A stretch of 64,000 nt of DNA from positions 1 to 64,000 of the forward strand of contig CAZUDV010000019.1 in NCBI GenBank assembly GCA_964619555.1. The letters are read 5' to 3'. This stretch comes from JAGOPY01 sp964619555 (GTDB lineage: Bacteria > Bacteroidota > Bacteroidia > Bacteroidales > JAGOPY01). Shown here in pieces: positions 7,451-16,000 of this stretch; the first letter of the stretch is position 1; each line of letters opens with the position of its first letter. The notes under the pieces are model-generated. The model worked only from the letters and a program-made list of their open reading frames with translations, was not told the origin of the DNA and did no database searches. The position numbers were made by a program, and so were the translations under genes.

Positions 7451-7494
7451 CTGGGGGTCAAGAGGTCGGGAGTTCAAATCTCCCCACTCCGACA
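7451..7494 (+). other. tRNA-Pro(GGG) 3' half: attachment-site end of the mobile element
   Basis: The sequence fits tRNA positions 32 to the 3' end: anticodon loop C-T-GGG-G-G, 3' anticodon strand, five-nt variable region, T stem GGGAG/CTCCC with loop TTCAAAT (7468-7484), 3' acceptor strand CACTCCG (7485-7491), discriminator A, then CA. The T loop, GGG anticodon context and discriminator match bacterial tRNA-Pro. The 5' half is missing: the bases left of 7451 do not pair with the anticodon stem. This is what a displaced attB 3' end looks like after integration. An intact tRNA is expected beyond the left edge of the window. Confidence 0.75.
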
Positions 7495-7504
7495 GAAAAA
7501 TCAG

Positions 7505-7540
7505 ACAGTTACATAATCAAACATGTAACTGTTTTTTTTA
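7505..7540 (+). terminator. Rho-independent terminator of the original tRNA-Pro
   Basis: ACAGTTACAT (7505-7514) pairs with ATGTAACTGT (7523-7532) and is followed by a T run. It lies 11 bp after the tRNA fragment, so it is probably the native terminator of the tRNA gene left on the chromosomal side. Confidence 0.75.
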
Positions 7541-7681
7541 TGTACATACAGATTGATATACAGTCTCAGGTTTTAGGCACTTTATCACCTCGTAAATAGA
7601 GACCTTAACCCACCCATCTGCTTCGCAGTGTTTGATGAGCAGAGCAATCGGGAGATTATGAAGAAGATCACAGAGCTGTGA

Positions 7682-8383
7682 TTAATCCCTGAGGCAACGG
7701 ACGCTAAAACCGTAATCCTCGAAAGGGAAGTGCCGATAAACTCCCGGATCGTAGAAATTAAGGCTACGACCCCCTGCGAGGTTGTAAATATCCTCTGTCG
7801 ATGTCCACCAGTAGCCGCAGCAGCCAACATAGCCGAAGTTACCACCGACGCTGCGGCTGCCACCAGGCAGACCTGAGAAGCCGAACAGATCGGTTCCGTT
7901 GCCATTTTCATCCCAACCATTAGTGGTCTTCAGGTTCGTCCCGGCATCATAACCACGATTACCCCAATAAAGATCCCATTCCAGATCACCAATCCCATAC
8001 TGGCTATCCACCGCCCCTTCCAGCACCTTCCACTCTTCATCCGTTGGGAGATGCCAGCCCGGTGGGCAGATGCCTTTTACACCCTGTTGGGTGGTGTACT
8101 GCATCATTTCCCACCACTGGTAAAGGCCACCGTATTTGGTGCAACTGTCTTCCTCATTCCCATAGCAATACTTTTCAATAATTCCATTATCCTTCATATA
8201 CTCAAGGCTGTCAATCATCGTTCCCACATTCAGGTTCTCCTTAAACCAGCACTGGTCGCCAATTTGAACGGTGTTATACTCTTGGCTCTGGTATGTAACT
8301 GTTTCAGTACCACAATAAAATTCATCCTCTGTCTTGCATCCAAATAACATTATGATTGGAATGACAAATAATACTTTCCTCAT
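7682..8383 (-). CDS. FISUMP-domain lipoprotein
   Basis: A 233-residue predicted surface lipoprotein. The N-terminus has a short hydrophobic segment ending in a lipobox M-L-F-G-C (Cys16). The body matches the Fibrobacter succinogenes major paralogous (FISUMP) domain: Y-N-T-V-Q-I-G-D-Q-C-W-F-K-E-N-L-N-V near the start, G-G-L-Y-Q-W, C-P-P-G-W-H-L-P-T-D-E-E-W, and the terminal G-F-S-V-R-C-L. The function of this domain is unknown; it is common in secreted proteins of Bacteroidota and Fibrobacteres. It shares an upstream block with the LRR gene to its right. Confidence 0.8.
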   Translation of the reverse strand: MRKVLFVIPIIMLFGCKTEDEFYCGTETVTYQSQEYNTVQIGDQCWFKENLNVGTMIDSLEYMKDNGIIEKYCYGNEEDSCTKYGGLYQWWEMMQYTTQQGVKGICPPGWHLPTDEEWKVLEGAVDSQYGIGDLEWDLYWGNRGYDAGTNLKTTNGWDENGNGTDLFGFSGLPGGSRSVGGNFGYVGCCGYWWTSTEDIYNLAGGRSLNFYDPGVYRHFPFEDYGFSVRCLRD

Positions 8384-8395
8384 GGCGATTTAGTT

Positions 8396-8426
8396 ATATT
8401 GAACTTTCCAAGATACGAAATTCTCA
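8396..8426 (-). promoter_or_regulatory. Shared upstream block, copy 1
   Basis: A 31-bp segment starting 12 bp upstream of the FISUMP gene, matching 27 of 31 positions with 9871-9901 upstream of the LRR gene. On the minus strand it contains TATCTTGG, one change from the TAnnTTTG -7 element, so it is probably the core promoter plus flanks. Confidence 0.5.
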
Positions 8427-8602
8427 AGCAGAATGCAACTGCCTGAAGTAGTATTTGCAACATGTCCAACAAGCTGGCACCAAGCCGTCCACCTCCACAT
8501 AGAACGCGTGAAATGCGAGCGATGTGAACATAAATATGGGCAGTTTTGATAAATGATATCAGACAAACAGCTAGGCAGATGCGGATGGAGACGGAATTGT
8601 AA

Positions 8603-9853
8603 TCACTGTTTAATGAACTTCCCAACCTGTACCGTCCTTTCATCCGCAATATGCATAAAATAAATCCCCTGTGGCAATTCCGACACATCCACCACTGTTT
8701 GGTTTTCCGTTATCTGGTGCTGTATATGTTTCTGACTGCTGATGTTATAAATGGTCAAAGTTGTATTCTTATAAGGCGTATTGTGCGTGGAAAGGGTAAT
8801 AGTGTTGTATGATGGGTTGGGATAAATGTTGATGTGGTATACTGAGGTGGTGTGGTCTTCAAATCCGAATTTACATCTGGCTTTCACTTCTTCAGGGGAA
8901 TTGCATTCTGTGGCATTATCGTGGATTTCTACTGTTCCATATGGTACGGCGAGGTAATCGCAGATGCTAAGGATGTCACATTCGGATAATGATGGATTTC
9001 CCCAAACCATCAATGCTTGAATTGTATTCGCTTCAATATTATCCAACCCGGTCAGGCTGGTCAGTGCATCATTAGAGGTAATACTAAGACCACCCCCAAT
9101 AAAAGCTATATTATCTAACCCTACCAGGTTGGTCAGTGCATCGTTTTCATATATTGCAAGACTAACTCCGACAGATTTCAGATTGTCCAGCACCGTCAGA
9201 CTGGTCAGGACACCGTTATAGCCGATGGTTAGAGAACCCCCTACGGAAGCCAGATTCTCCATCCCTGTCAGGCTTGTCAGGGCATCGTTGGAATATATAT
9301 CAAAACCACCCCCGATGGAAGTTAAATTGTCCAACCCTTTCAGGTTAGTAAGAGCATCATTATAAATAATGCTGAGACCACCCACGATTGAAGTCAAACC
9401 TTCCAGTCCTATCAGACTGGTCAGAGTGTAGTTATCACGAATTGAGAGGTAATCCCCGATTGAAGTTAAACCTTCCAACCCCGTTAGGCTGGTTAGGGAA
9501 GTGTTCTTTTCGATTTTAAGATAACCCCCGATGGAAGTAAGATTATCCAGCCCCGACAGGCTGGTCAGTGAGAAATTTCCACCCCAAGGGATATTCCCAA
9601 TTGCGAGATAACCCCCGATGGAAGTAAGCACACTTAATCCATTCAAGTTCGTTATATCGACCCCAATAGACCAAATACTGACATCTCCTTCAATTTCTGT
9701 ACACCATGGGTAATTTGTTTGAAAATTATCGATCTGCGCCTGGGTTGAAAACCATATTCCTTGAGGAAGGCAGGCAGAACAGGGCTGCTTTGTTTGTGCC
9801 CTCGCACAGCTCACCATAAACAGCGCAATCAAAATGATGGTCAACTTTTTCAT
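8603..9853 (-). CDS. Leucine-rich-repeat protein with T9SS sorting domain
   Basis: A secreted surface protein of 416 residues from the preferred ATG at 9853, which puts a good signal peptide (M-K-K-L-T-I-I-L-I-A-L-F) first; an upstream in-frame ATG at 9886 would add 11 unlikely residues. After the signal come nine repeats of about 24 residues with the pattern L-x-G-L-x-N-L-T-S-I-G-G-x-L-x-I, resembling receptor L-domain/BspA-type leucine-rich repeats. The last 75 residues (I-Y-P-N-P-S start, G-I-Y-F and V-G-K-F-I-K-Q end) are a type A T9SS C-terminal domain. Likely an adhesin or binding protein; the ligand is unknown. Repeat DNA makes copy-number change possible. Confidence 0.85.
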   Translation of the reverse strand: MKKLTIILIALFMVSCARAQTKQPCSACLPQGIWFSTQAQIDNFQTNYPWCTEIEGDVSIWSIGVDITNLNGLSVLTSIGGYLAIGNIPWGGNFSLTSLSGLDNLTSIGGYLKIEKNTSLTSLTGLEGLTSIGDYLSIRDNYTLTSLIGLEGLTSIVGGLSIIYNDALTNLKGLDNLTSIGGGFDIYSNDALTSLTGMENLASVGGSLTIGYNGVLTSLTVLDNLKSVGVSLAIYENDALTNLVGLDNIAFIGGGLSITSNDALTSLTGLDNIEANTIQALMVWGNPSLSECDILSICDYLAVPYGTVEIHDNATECNSPEEVKARCKFGFEDHTTSVYHINIYPNPSYNTITLSTHNTPYKNTTLTIYNISSQKHIQHQITENQTVVDVSELPQGIYFMHIADERTVQVGKFIKQ

Positions 9854-9870
9854 GGCGGTAATACTTGGAA

Positions 9871-9901
9871 ATATTGAACATGTCAAGATACGAAATTGTC
9901 A
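9871..9901 (-). promoter_or_regulatory. Shared upstream block, copy 2
   Basis: Counterpart of the block at 8396-8426, here 17 bp upstream of the LRR gene start; differences are at four of 31 positions. Conservation over the whole block, and not only the promoter box, suggests co-duplication or a common regulator. Confidence 0.5.
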
Positions 9902-10409
9902 GACTAAAAGCAAGTTCTTCCGATAGTCATGGCGGGGGGTAGATTCAATCCTTCAGCGAGGCAGAGACGGGTGCATGATACTAACGATTACTTGATCCGC
10001 CTTGAAGCCATCGCCCATCACAACGCCCGTAATGAGGTCAGAAAGGGGGTTTTATATATTTCAATAGAGGGTGGTCAATTTGAACCGGTGGGGACTGGAG
10101 AATTTATCATATCTATCCAATTAAGTGTCCAACTTTATGGAAATCATGCAAAATTTGGGTGATTATGAGGTTGTATATAATGAGAAGTAGTTGGTAATCC
10201 GGAACTACTTCGAAATCAGTTGACCATCACATCCCATTCATAAACAGTCAATCAGTACGGTCAGGGATTTGCGGAATCAGGTAATGAATGCTAACGGATG
10301 CTTCAATCACGGCAAAAAACGAAAATTTAAGATCGGGTATTGAATATTTTGCCATCTTTGCGTATAGCATGCATATGCATTGATACAATCTCTTTTTTTC
10401 AGGTTCAAT
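9902..10409. other. Gene-poor stretch with hairpin and promoter-like box
   Basis: No credible gene. A 77-codon ORF (9929-10162, plus) has no recognisable features. A 9-bp inverted repeat, GAAGTAGTT (10184-10192) and AACTACTTC (10203-10211), lacks a T run. CATCTTTG near 10353-10360 is a weak -7-like box for the outer-membrane protein gene to the right. A possible IS end is listed separately. Confidence 0.4.
10066..10100. mobile_element. Possible IS21-type end remnant
   Basis: The stretch GGGTGGTCAATTTGAACCGG (10070-10089) resembles the multiple terminal repeats of IS21-family elements in Bacteroidota. No istA or istB reading frame is nearby, so at most this is a solo end or relic. From memory of the motif only. 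Confidence 0.25.
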
Positions 10410-11063
10410 ATGAATAGACAATCCGTTACTCTTTTTCTGCTCATTCTACTTTTTGGAACTTCCCCGTTACTATCGCAGAATTATAACAAAAGTTCACTGG
10501 CCAGGAAAAAACTGAATATCCCCGGACTGACCCTGAATATTAACCCGGTCGGTGCCGCATTGTACGGTCCGATCGTGCAGGCGGAAATCAAGCTGACGAA
10601 CCCTATCGCCCTTGTTCCATGGATCCGTTACAGCTACGCCGGTATGGTCAGCACCTACCAGTGGACAAATTTTGAAAATGACAGCGAATATTCGCCTTCA
10701 AGTGTTGCGGTCGGATTGGGCCTGAAAAAGTTTATTTCCGCCAAACCCAGGAAAAATAATGTCTATTATGGCGGAGCCGTGGAGTTTATCCATGAAAAAG
10801 GGCTTCATAACACCTATGATCCCAGGTATGAGTATGAACAGATACGCTACGCTGCAGCCGCATATGGAAATGTCGGTTACCGCTGGAAGTTCAAACGCAG
10901 CTTCTACCTGAACCTGGGCATACTTCCCGGGGTGGCCTTTGACATAAAGAACAAGGGATATTACTCGCAGGGCGCCAGCGAAGGGCTGGAATACGACGAT
11001 TATTCCACCATCAGCTTTATCGGTCAGATCGACTGTTCATTCGGTTGGGACCTGCAACGGTGA
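10410..11063 (+). CDS. Predicted outer-membrane β-barrel protein
   Basis: About 217 residues from the ATG at 10410, chosen because it begins directly with a signal peptide (M-N-R-Q-S-V-T-L-F-L-L-I-L-L-F-G) cut near L-L-S-Q. The mature part alternates aromatic and small polar residues and ends in a long β-rich segment (F-I-G-Q-I-D-C-S-F-G-W-D-L), typical of small Bacteroidota outer-membrane barrels. No specific family recognised. It stands alone before the trxB promoter. Confidence 0.6.
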   Translation: MNRQSVTLFLLILLFGTSPLLSQNYNKSSLARKKLNIPGLTLNINPVGAALYGPIVQAEIKLTNPIALVPWIRYSYAGMVSTYQWTNFENDSEYSPSSVAVGLGLKKFISAKPRKNNVYYGGAVEFIHEKGLHNTYDPRYEYEQIRYAAAAYGNVGYRWKFKRSFYLNLGILPGVAFDIKNKGYYSQGASEGLEYDDYSTISFIGQIDCSFGWDLQR

Positions 11064-11120
11064 TATCGGATGCTGAGTCTGATCGAAGATTTGAAGCATA
11101 CCAGTTAACGCATTTTTTCC

Positions 11121-11128
11121 TACTTTTG
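11121..11128 (+). promoter_or_regulatory. -7 promoter element of trxB
   Basis: TACTTTTG matches TAnnTTTG and lies 26 bp before the trxB start. No -33 TTG is seen at the usual distance. Confidence 0.45.
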
Positions 11129-11154
11129 CATTCCAATCTTTAATTAACCTCTCC

Positions 11155-12108
11155 ATGAGCGAAAATACTGAACATGTTCACTGCCTGATTATTGGCTCCG
11201 GTCCGGCAGGTTATACGGCAGCTATTTATGCAGCCAGGGCTGATATGCATCCTGTTCTATATGAAGGCATTCAACCGGGTGGCCAACTCACTACCACTAC
11301 AGAGGTTGAAAACTTTCCCGGTTACCCGGATGGGATCATGGGCCCGGAAATGATGGAGCATTTTAAGGCCCAGGCTACCCGTTTTGGCACGGATGTCCGT
11401 TTTGGCATTGTCACCGACGTTGACCTGTCCAAAAGGCCATTTATGGCGAAAGCGGATGACGGCAAGACCTTGCTGGCCGATACCCTGATTATTGCTACCG
11501 GTGCTACTGCCAAGTATCTGGGCCTTGAATCGGAGGAAAGGTTTATGGGCGCCGGCGTCTCTGCCTGTGCCACCTGCGATGGCTTCTTTTACCGTGGAAA
11601 AGATGTGGTCATTGTCGGAGGTGGCGATACCGCCGCTGAAGAAGCATCTTACCTTTCAAAACTCTGCCGCACCGTGCACCTGGTGCACCGGCGCGATGAA
11701 TTGCGGGCCTCCAAAGCCATGCAGAAAAGGGTAACCACAACTCCCAACATTGTATTGCACTGGAACAGTGTGGTGAAGGAAATCGTTGGAACGGAGGAAG
11801 GATTCAACAAGGCGGTCACCGGGGTGATCATAGAAAATGTCCATACGCATGAACAAACGAAACTCGATGTGAACGGTTATTTCTCCGCCATCGGCCATAA
11901 GCCAAACTCAGACCTTTTCAAAGGAGTTCTGGATATGAATGAAGTCGGTTATCTCATCACCAGGCCCGACTCGACCGAAACCAATATACCGGGCGTATTT
12001 GCCTGCGGGGATGTGCAGGACTGGAAATACCGGCAGGCTGTGACAGCAGCCGGGACCGGTTGTATGGCCGCCCTCGAGGCAGAACGATTCCTGGCAGCTC
12101 AAGAATGA
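11155..12108 (+). CDS. trxB: Thioredoxin reductase (NADPH)
   Basis: A 317-residue flavoprotein reducing thioredoxin with NADPH in the cytoplasm. Family signatures are complete: FAD-binding G-S-G-P-A-G at residues 14-19, redox-active C-A-T-C with Cys138 and Cys141, NADPH-binding V-G-G-G-D-T-A-A-E-E-A around 154-164, and the second FAD motif F-A-C-G-D-V-Q near 282. Length is normal. It is followed after 1 bp by a metal transporter and then purL on the same strand, so these three probably form one transcript. Confidence 0.95.
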   Translation: MSENTEHVHCLIIGSGPAGYTAAIYAARADMHPVLYEGIQPGGQLTTTTEVENFPGYPDGIMGPEMMEHFKAQATRFGTDVRFGIVTDVDLSKRPFMAKADDGKTLLADTLIIATGATAKYLGLESEERFMGAGVSACATCDGFFYRGKDVVIVGGGDTAAEEASYLSKLCRTVHLVHRRDELRASKAMQKRVTTTPNIVLHWNSVVKEIVGTEEGFNKAVTGVIIENVHTHEQTKLDVNGYFSAIGHKPNSDLFKGVLDMNEVGYLITRPDSTETNIPGVFACGDVQDWKYRQAVTAAGTGCMAALEAERFLAAQE

Positions 12109-12109
12109 T

Positions 12110-13054
12110 ATGGAACACCGGGAGAAGCTGATCGTTCGTGCCTCCTGGGTCAGCATCGGCGGAAATGCCCTCCTCTCGGTGCTCAAAATAATCATAGGCT
12201 TTCTGGCAGGTAGCCTGGCTGTCGTTGCAGATGGCATTGACTCTGCAGGAGACATCATCGCTTCTGTAATCACGCTTTTCACCGCACATGTCATCACTCG
12301 TCCGCCGAACCTGAGGTACGTCTACGGCTATGAACGAGCCGACACTGTTGCCTCCAAGGTCCTGGCGTTCCTGATCTTTTTTGCAGGAGCCCAGCTTGCC
12401 ATTTCAACTTTACATAGGCTCGTCGAAGGTGTATCGAGAGAAATGCCTTCACTCATAGCTATTTATGTTACCATTGCATCCGTATTCGGAAAACTTGGGC
12501 TGGCTTATTATCAGCGATTAATCGGAAAGAAAACCGGAAGCCAGATGCTGATCGCCAATAGCCGGAATATGACCAATGATGTGATCATATCCATGGCTGT
12601 CCTGGTTGGCCTCTTCTTTACTTTTATGCTTAAAATGCCGGTATTCGATACCATTGCAGCACTGGCCGTAAGTATTTGGATCATGTTCGTTGCCGTCAGG
12701 ATTTTCAGGGAATCCAGCCTTGTTTTAATGGATGGTGTGGAAGATGCAGATGTTTATGACAGGGTTTTCAATGCAATATCACGTGTTCCGGGCGCTTCCA
12801 ATCCGCACCGGACACGCATCCGCAAAATCGGCCATCAATATATCGTTGCAGTTGATATTGAGGTGGACGGTGATATCCCTGTCAGGGATGCCCATTTGCT
12901 CGCCCATCATGTGGAAGAGGAAATCCGCCAGGAATTAACAGATGTTTATGACGTCATGGTCCATACCGAACCGGTAGGTGACGATGCCGCAAGAGAGAAA
13001 TTCGGAATATCCCGGGATAACCTGGAAAAATTAAAAAACAAAAAGCTTAAGTAA
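12110..13054 (+). CDS. Cation diffusion facilitator family transporter
   Basis: A 314-residue CDF exporter moving divalent metal out of the cytoplasm by proton antiport. Six hydrophobic segments are visible in the first 200 residues, then a ferredoxin-like cytoplasmic domain (about 205-285). The TM2 metal motif is D44-x3-D48 in A-D-G-I-D-S-A-G-D. In TM5 the expected His/Asp-x3-Asp reads N153-x3-D157, an Asn at a normally metal-binding position, which may change metal preference. It starts 1 bp after trxB and ends 13 bp before purL. Metal specificity cannot be told. Confidence 0.88.
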   Translation: MEHREKLIVRASWVSIGGNALLSVLKIIIGFLAGSLAVVADGIDSAGDIIASVITLFTAHVITRPPNLRYVYGYERADTVASKVLAFLIFFAGAQLAISTLHRLVEGVSREMPSLIAIYVTIASVFGKLGLAYYQRLIGKKTGSQMLIANSRNMTNDVIISMAVLVGLFFTFMLKMPVFDTIAALAVSIWIMFVAVRIFRESSLVLMDGVEDADVYDRVFNAISRVPGASNPHRTRIRKIGHQYIVAVDIEVDGDIPVRDAHLLAHHVEEEIRQELTDVYDVMVHTEPVGDDAAREKFGISRDNLEKLKNKKLK

Positions 13055-13067
13055 TAATAATGTTCCC

Positions 13068-16000
13068 ATGGTCATCTTTTATCAAAACAACCACTCCATC
13101 GTTTATGCTGTCGGTACGGACCACCACCTGAATAAAGAAGACCTGGAAAAACTGGGCTGGCTGTTCGGAGGCGCGTCCCTGCTCTTATGGGAGAAAATTG
13201 AAGGTTATTTCATCGGGCCCCGTAAGGAAATGATCACCCCATGGAGCACCAATGCCGTCGAAATCGCTCAGAATATGGGGATAAATGGGATATTCAGGAT
13301 CGAAGAGTTTTTCCTTGCAAAAGCAAATGCGACGCATGACCCTATGCTCCAACGACTTTACAAAGGCCTGGGACAGGATATCTTCACCATTATTCATGAT
13401 CCAGAGGCCATTCAGCCGATTGATGATATTAAAGCCTATAACCTTCAGGAAGGGCTTGCTCTAAGTGAAGATGAGGTCGATTATTTGTCGGAGATCAGCA
13501 GACGGATCGGACGACCGCTTACCGACAGCGAGGTTTATGGCTTTGCCCAGGTCAATTCCGAACATTGCCGGCACAAAATTTTTAACGGCACCTTCATTAT
13601 TGATGACGTACCGCAAACCGATTCGTTGTTTGACCTGATTAAAAAGACGTCTAAAATAAACTCCAACAGGATCATCTCGGCTTACAAGGATAATGTGGCC
13701 TTTATAAAAGGCCCGGTAATGGAGGAATTTGCCCCTGCAACTCAGGATAAGGCAGACTTCTTCCGCATCCGGGATATCAATTCCGTCATATCCCTTAAAG
13801 CAGAAACCCACAATTTTCCGACTACCGTTGAACCATTCAACGGAGCCTCCACCGGAACCGGCGGGGAGATCCGGGACCGTATGGCCGGCGGTAAGGCCAG
13901 CATACCCCTTGCAGGTACCGCTATCTACATGACTTCTTACTCCAGGCTCGAACCCGGCAGGCCATGGGAAGATGCCGTTAGCGCCCGAAAATGGTTGTAT
14001 CAAACCCCTGAGGAAATTCTCATTAAAGCCTCCAATGGGGCCAGTGATTTCGGGAATAAATTCGGCCAGCCGCTCATATGCGGAAGCGTCCTGACTTTTG
14101 AACATGAAGAAAATGGCAGGTTTTATGGCTTTGATAAAGTCATCATGCTGGCCGGAGGCATTGGGTACGGTATTCTTGAGGAGAGCCTGAAGGATACCCC
14201 GGGAATCGGCGATTTGGTGATTATGCTTGGGGGAGACAATTACCGGATAGGAATGGGAGGCGGGGCCGTTTCATCAGTCGCCACCGGAGAATACGGCAAT
14301 ACCATTGAATTGAATGCAGTTCAACGTGCCAATCCGGAAATGCAGAAGCGTGTTTACAATGCAATACGGGCAATGGCAGAATCCGGGGCCAACCCGATCA
14401 TAGCCATCCACGACCACGGAGCGGGAGGCCACCTGAACTGCTTTTCCGAGCTGGTCGAAGAAACCGGCGGGACAATTGACCTTTCTGCCCTGCCGATAGG
14501 AGATCCGACCCTCTCCGACAAAGAGATCATCGGGAACGAATCGCAGGAACGCATGGGGCTCATCATCCATGAAGCTGACCTGCCTTTGCTGAAAAGAGTG
14601 GCCGAGAGGGAAAGAGCACCGCTGTATGTGGCCGGAAAAACTACCGGCGACCGAATCCTTACCTTCATCAATAAAAAACGGGATTATCCCATCCACCTGG
14701 AACTGAATTACCTTCTTGGCAAACCACCAAAGACCGTGATAACTGACAGCACTGCGACGGCCGACACTGTAAAGGCGCAAAATAATGCGTCTTTACAGTA
14801 CAACCCAGGCCATCTTCATACTTATCTGTCGCACGTGCTCCAACTGGAAGCCGTAGCCTGCAAAGACTGGCTGACCAATAAGGTTGACCGGTCGGTGACT
14901 GGAAAGATTGCCAAGCAGCAATGTGCCGGTACGGTCCAGTTACCGCTCAACAATCTGGGGGTTGCTTCCCTTGACTACCAGGGTACCAAAGGCGTTGCCA
15001 CTTCCTTAGGGCATGCACCCGTTGCAGGATTGATCGATCCGGCGGCAGGCTCGGCACTTGCCGTTGCCGAAGCACTTACTAATATTGTCTGGGCTCCGGT
15101 TACCGATGGGATCAAGGGGATTTCGCTCAGTGCCAACTGGATGTGGCCGGCAAAAAATCCCGGGGAAGATGCCCGGCTATATGCCGCAGTAAAGGGAATC
15201 AGCGATTTTGCCATCCAGCTGGGGATAAATATTCCGACAGGAAAAGATTCCCTGTCAATGACACAGAAATATCCGGATGGCCAAAAGGTGCTGGCTCCCG
15301 GTACAGTCATCGTATCAGCAGCCGGGGAGGTTGAAAATATCCGCCAGGTCGTGGAACCGGTATTGCAACCAGGGATTGGTGCACTGATTTATATAGATTT
15401 TTCGCTGGACGGATTCCACCTGGGTGGAAGCAGCTTTGCACAGATTCTGAACTCGGTCGGAAATCAAGTCCCGGCAGTAGAAGATGCGGGCTATTTTACC
15501 CGTGCCTTTAATGCTGTTCAGGAACTTATCCGGCAGGAACTGGTCGTGGCCGGTCATGACATCTCGGCCGGCGGTATGATCACCGCATTGCTGGAAATGA
15601 CATTTGGCCGGAATGACACCGGCATGAGCCTCAAACTAGATGATTTCAACGAAAATGACATCATCCGGCTGCTATTTTCCGAGAAACCTGGGATCATCAT
15701 ACAGGTGAAGGATCTCGAAAAAGTTGTCGGAAAATTAAGCGAGAACCAATTGACCTATCATGTTATCGGTAATCCGATCCGACAACGGTCCATTGAGATC
15801 ACCCATAACGGTCAATCCTATTCCTTCGACATCAATAAACTACGTGATACCTGGTATCGCACTTCATACCTTCTGGACCGAAAGCAATGCGGCCCGGTAC
15901 TGGCGGAAACCAGGTTCCGGAATTACCGTGACCAGGAGCTTCAGTTCAGGTTTCCTGATAACTTTGCCGGGAAATTCAGCCAGTTTGGGATAGTCCCGTC

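Noticed and set aside
9000..9700. CRISPR-like tandem repeats
   Set aside because: The roughly 72-bp periodicity is the DNA of in-frame leucine-rich repeats of one gene.
9929..10162. 77-codon ORF on the plus strand
   Set aside because: No family features or promoter, and it runs through the putative IS end.
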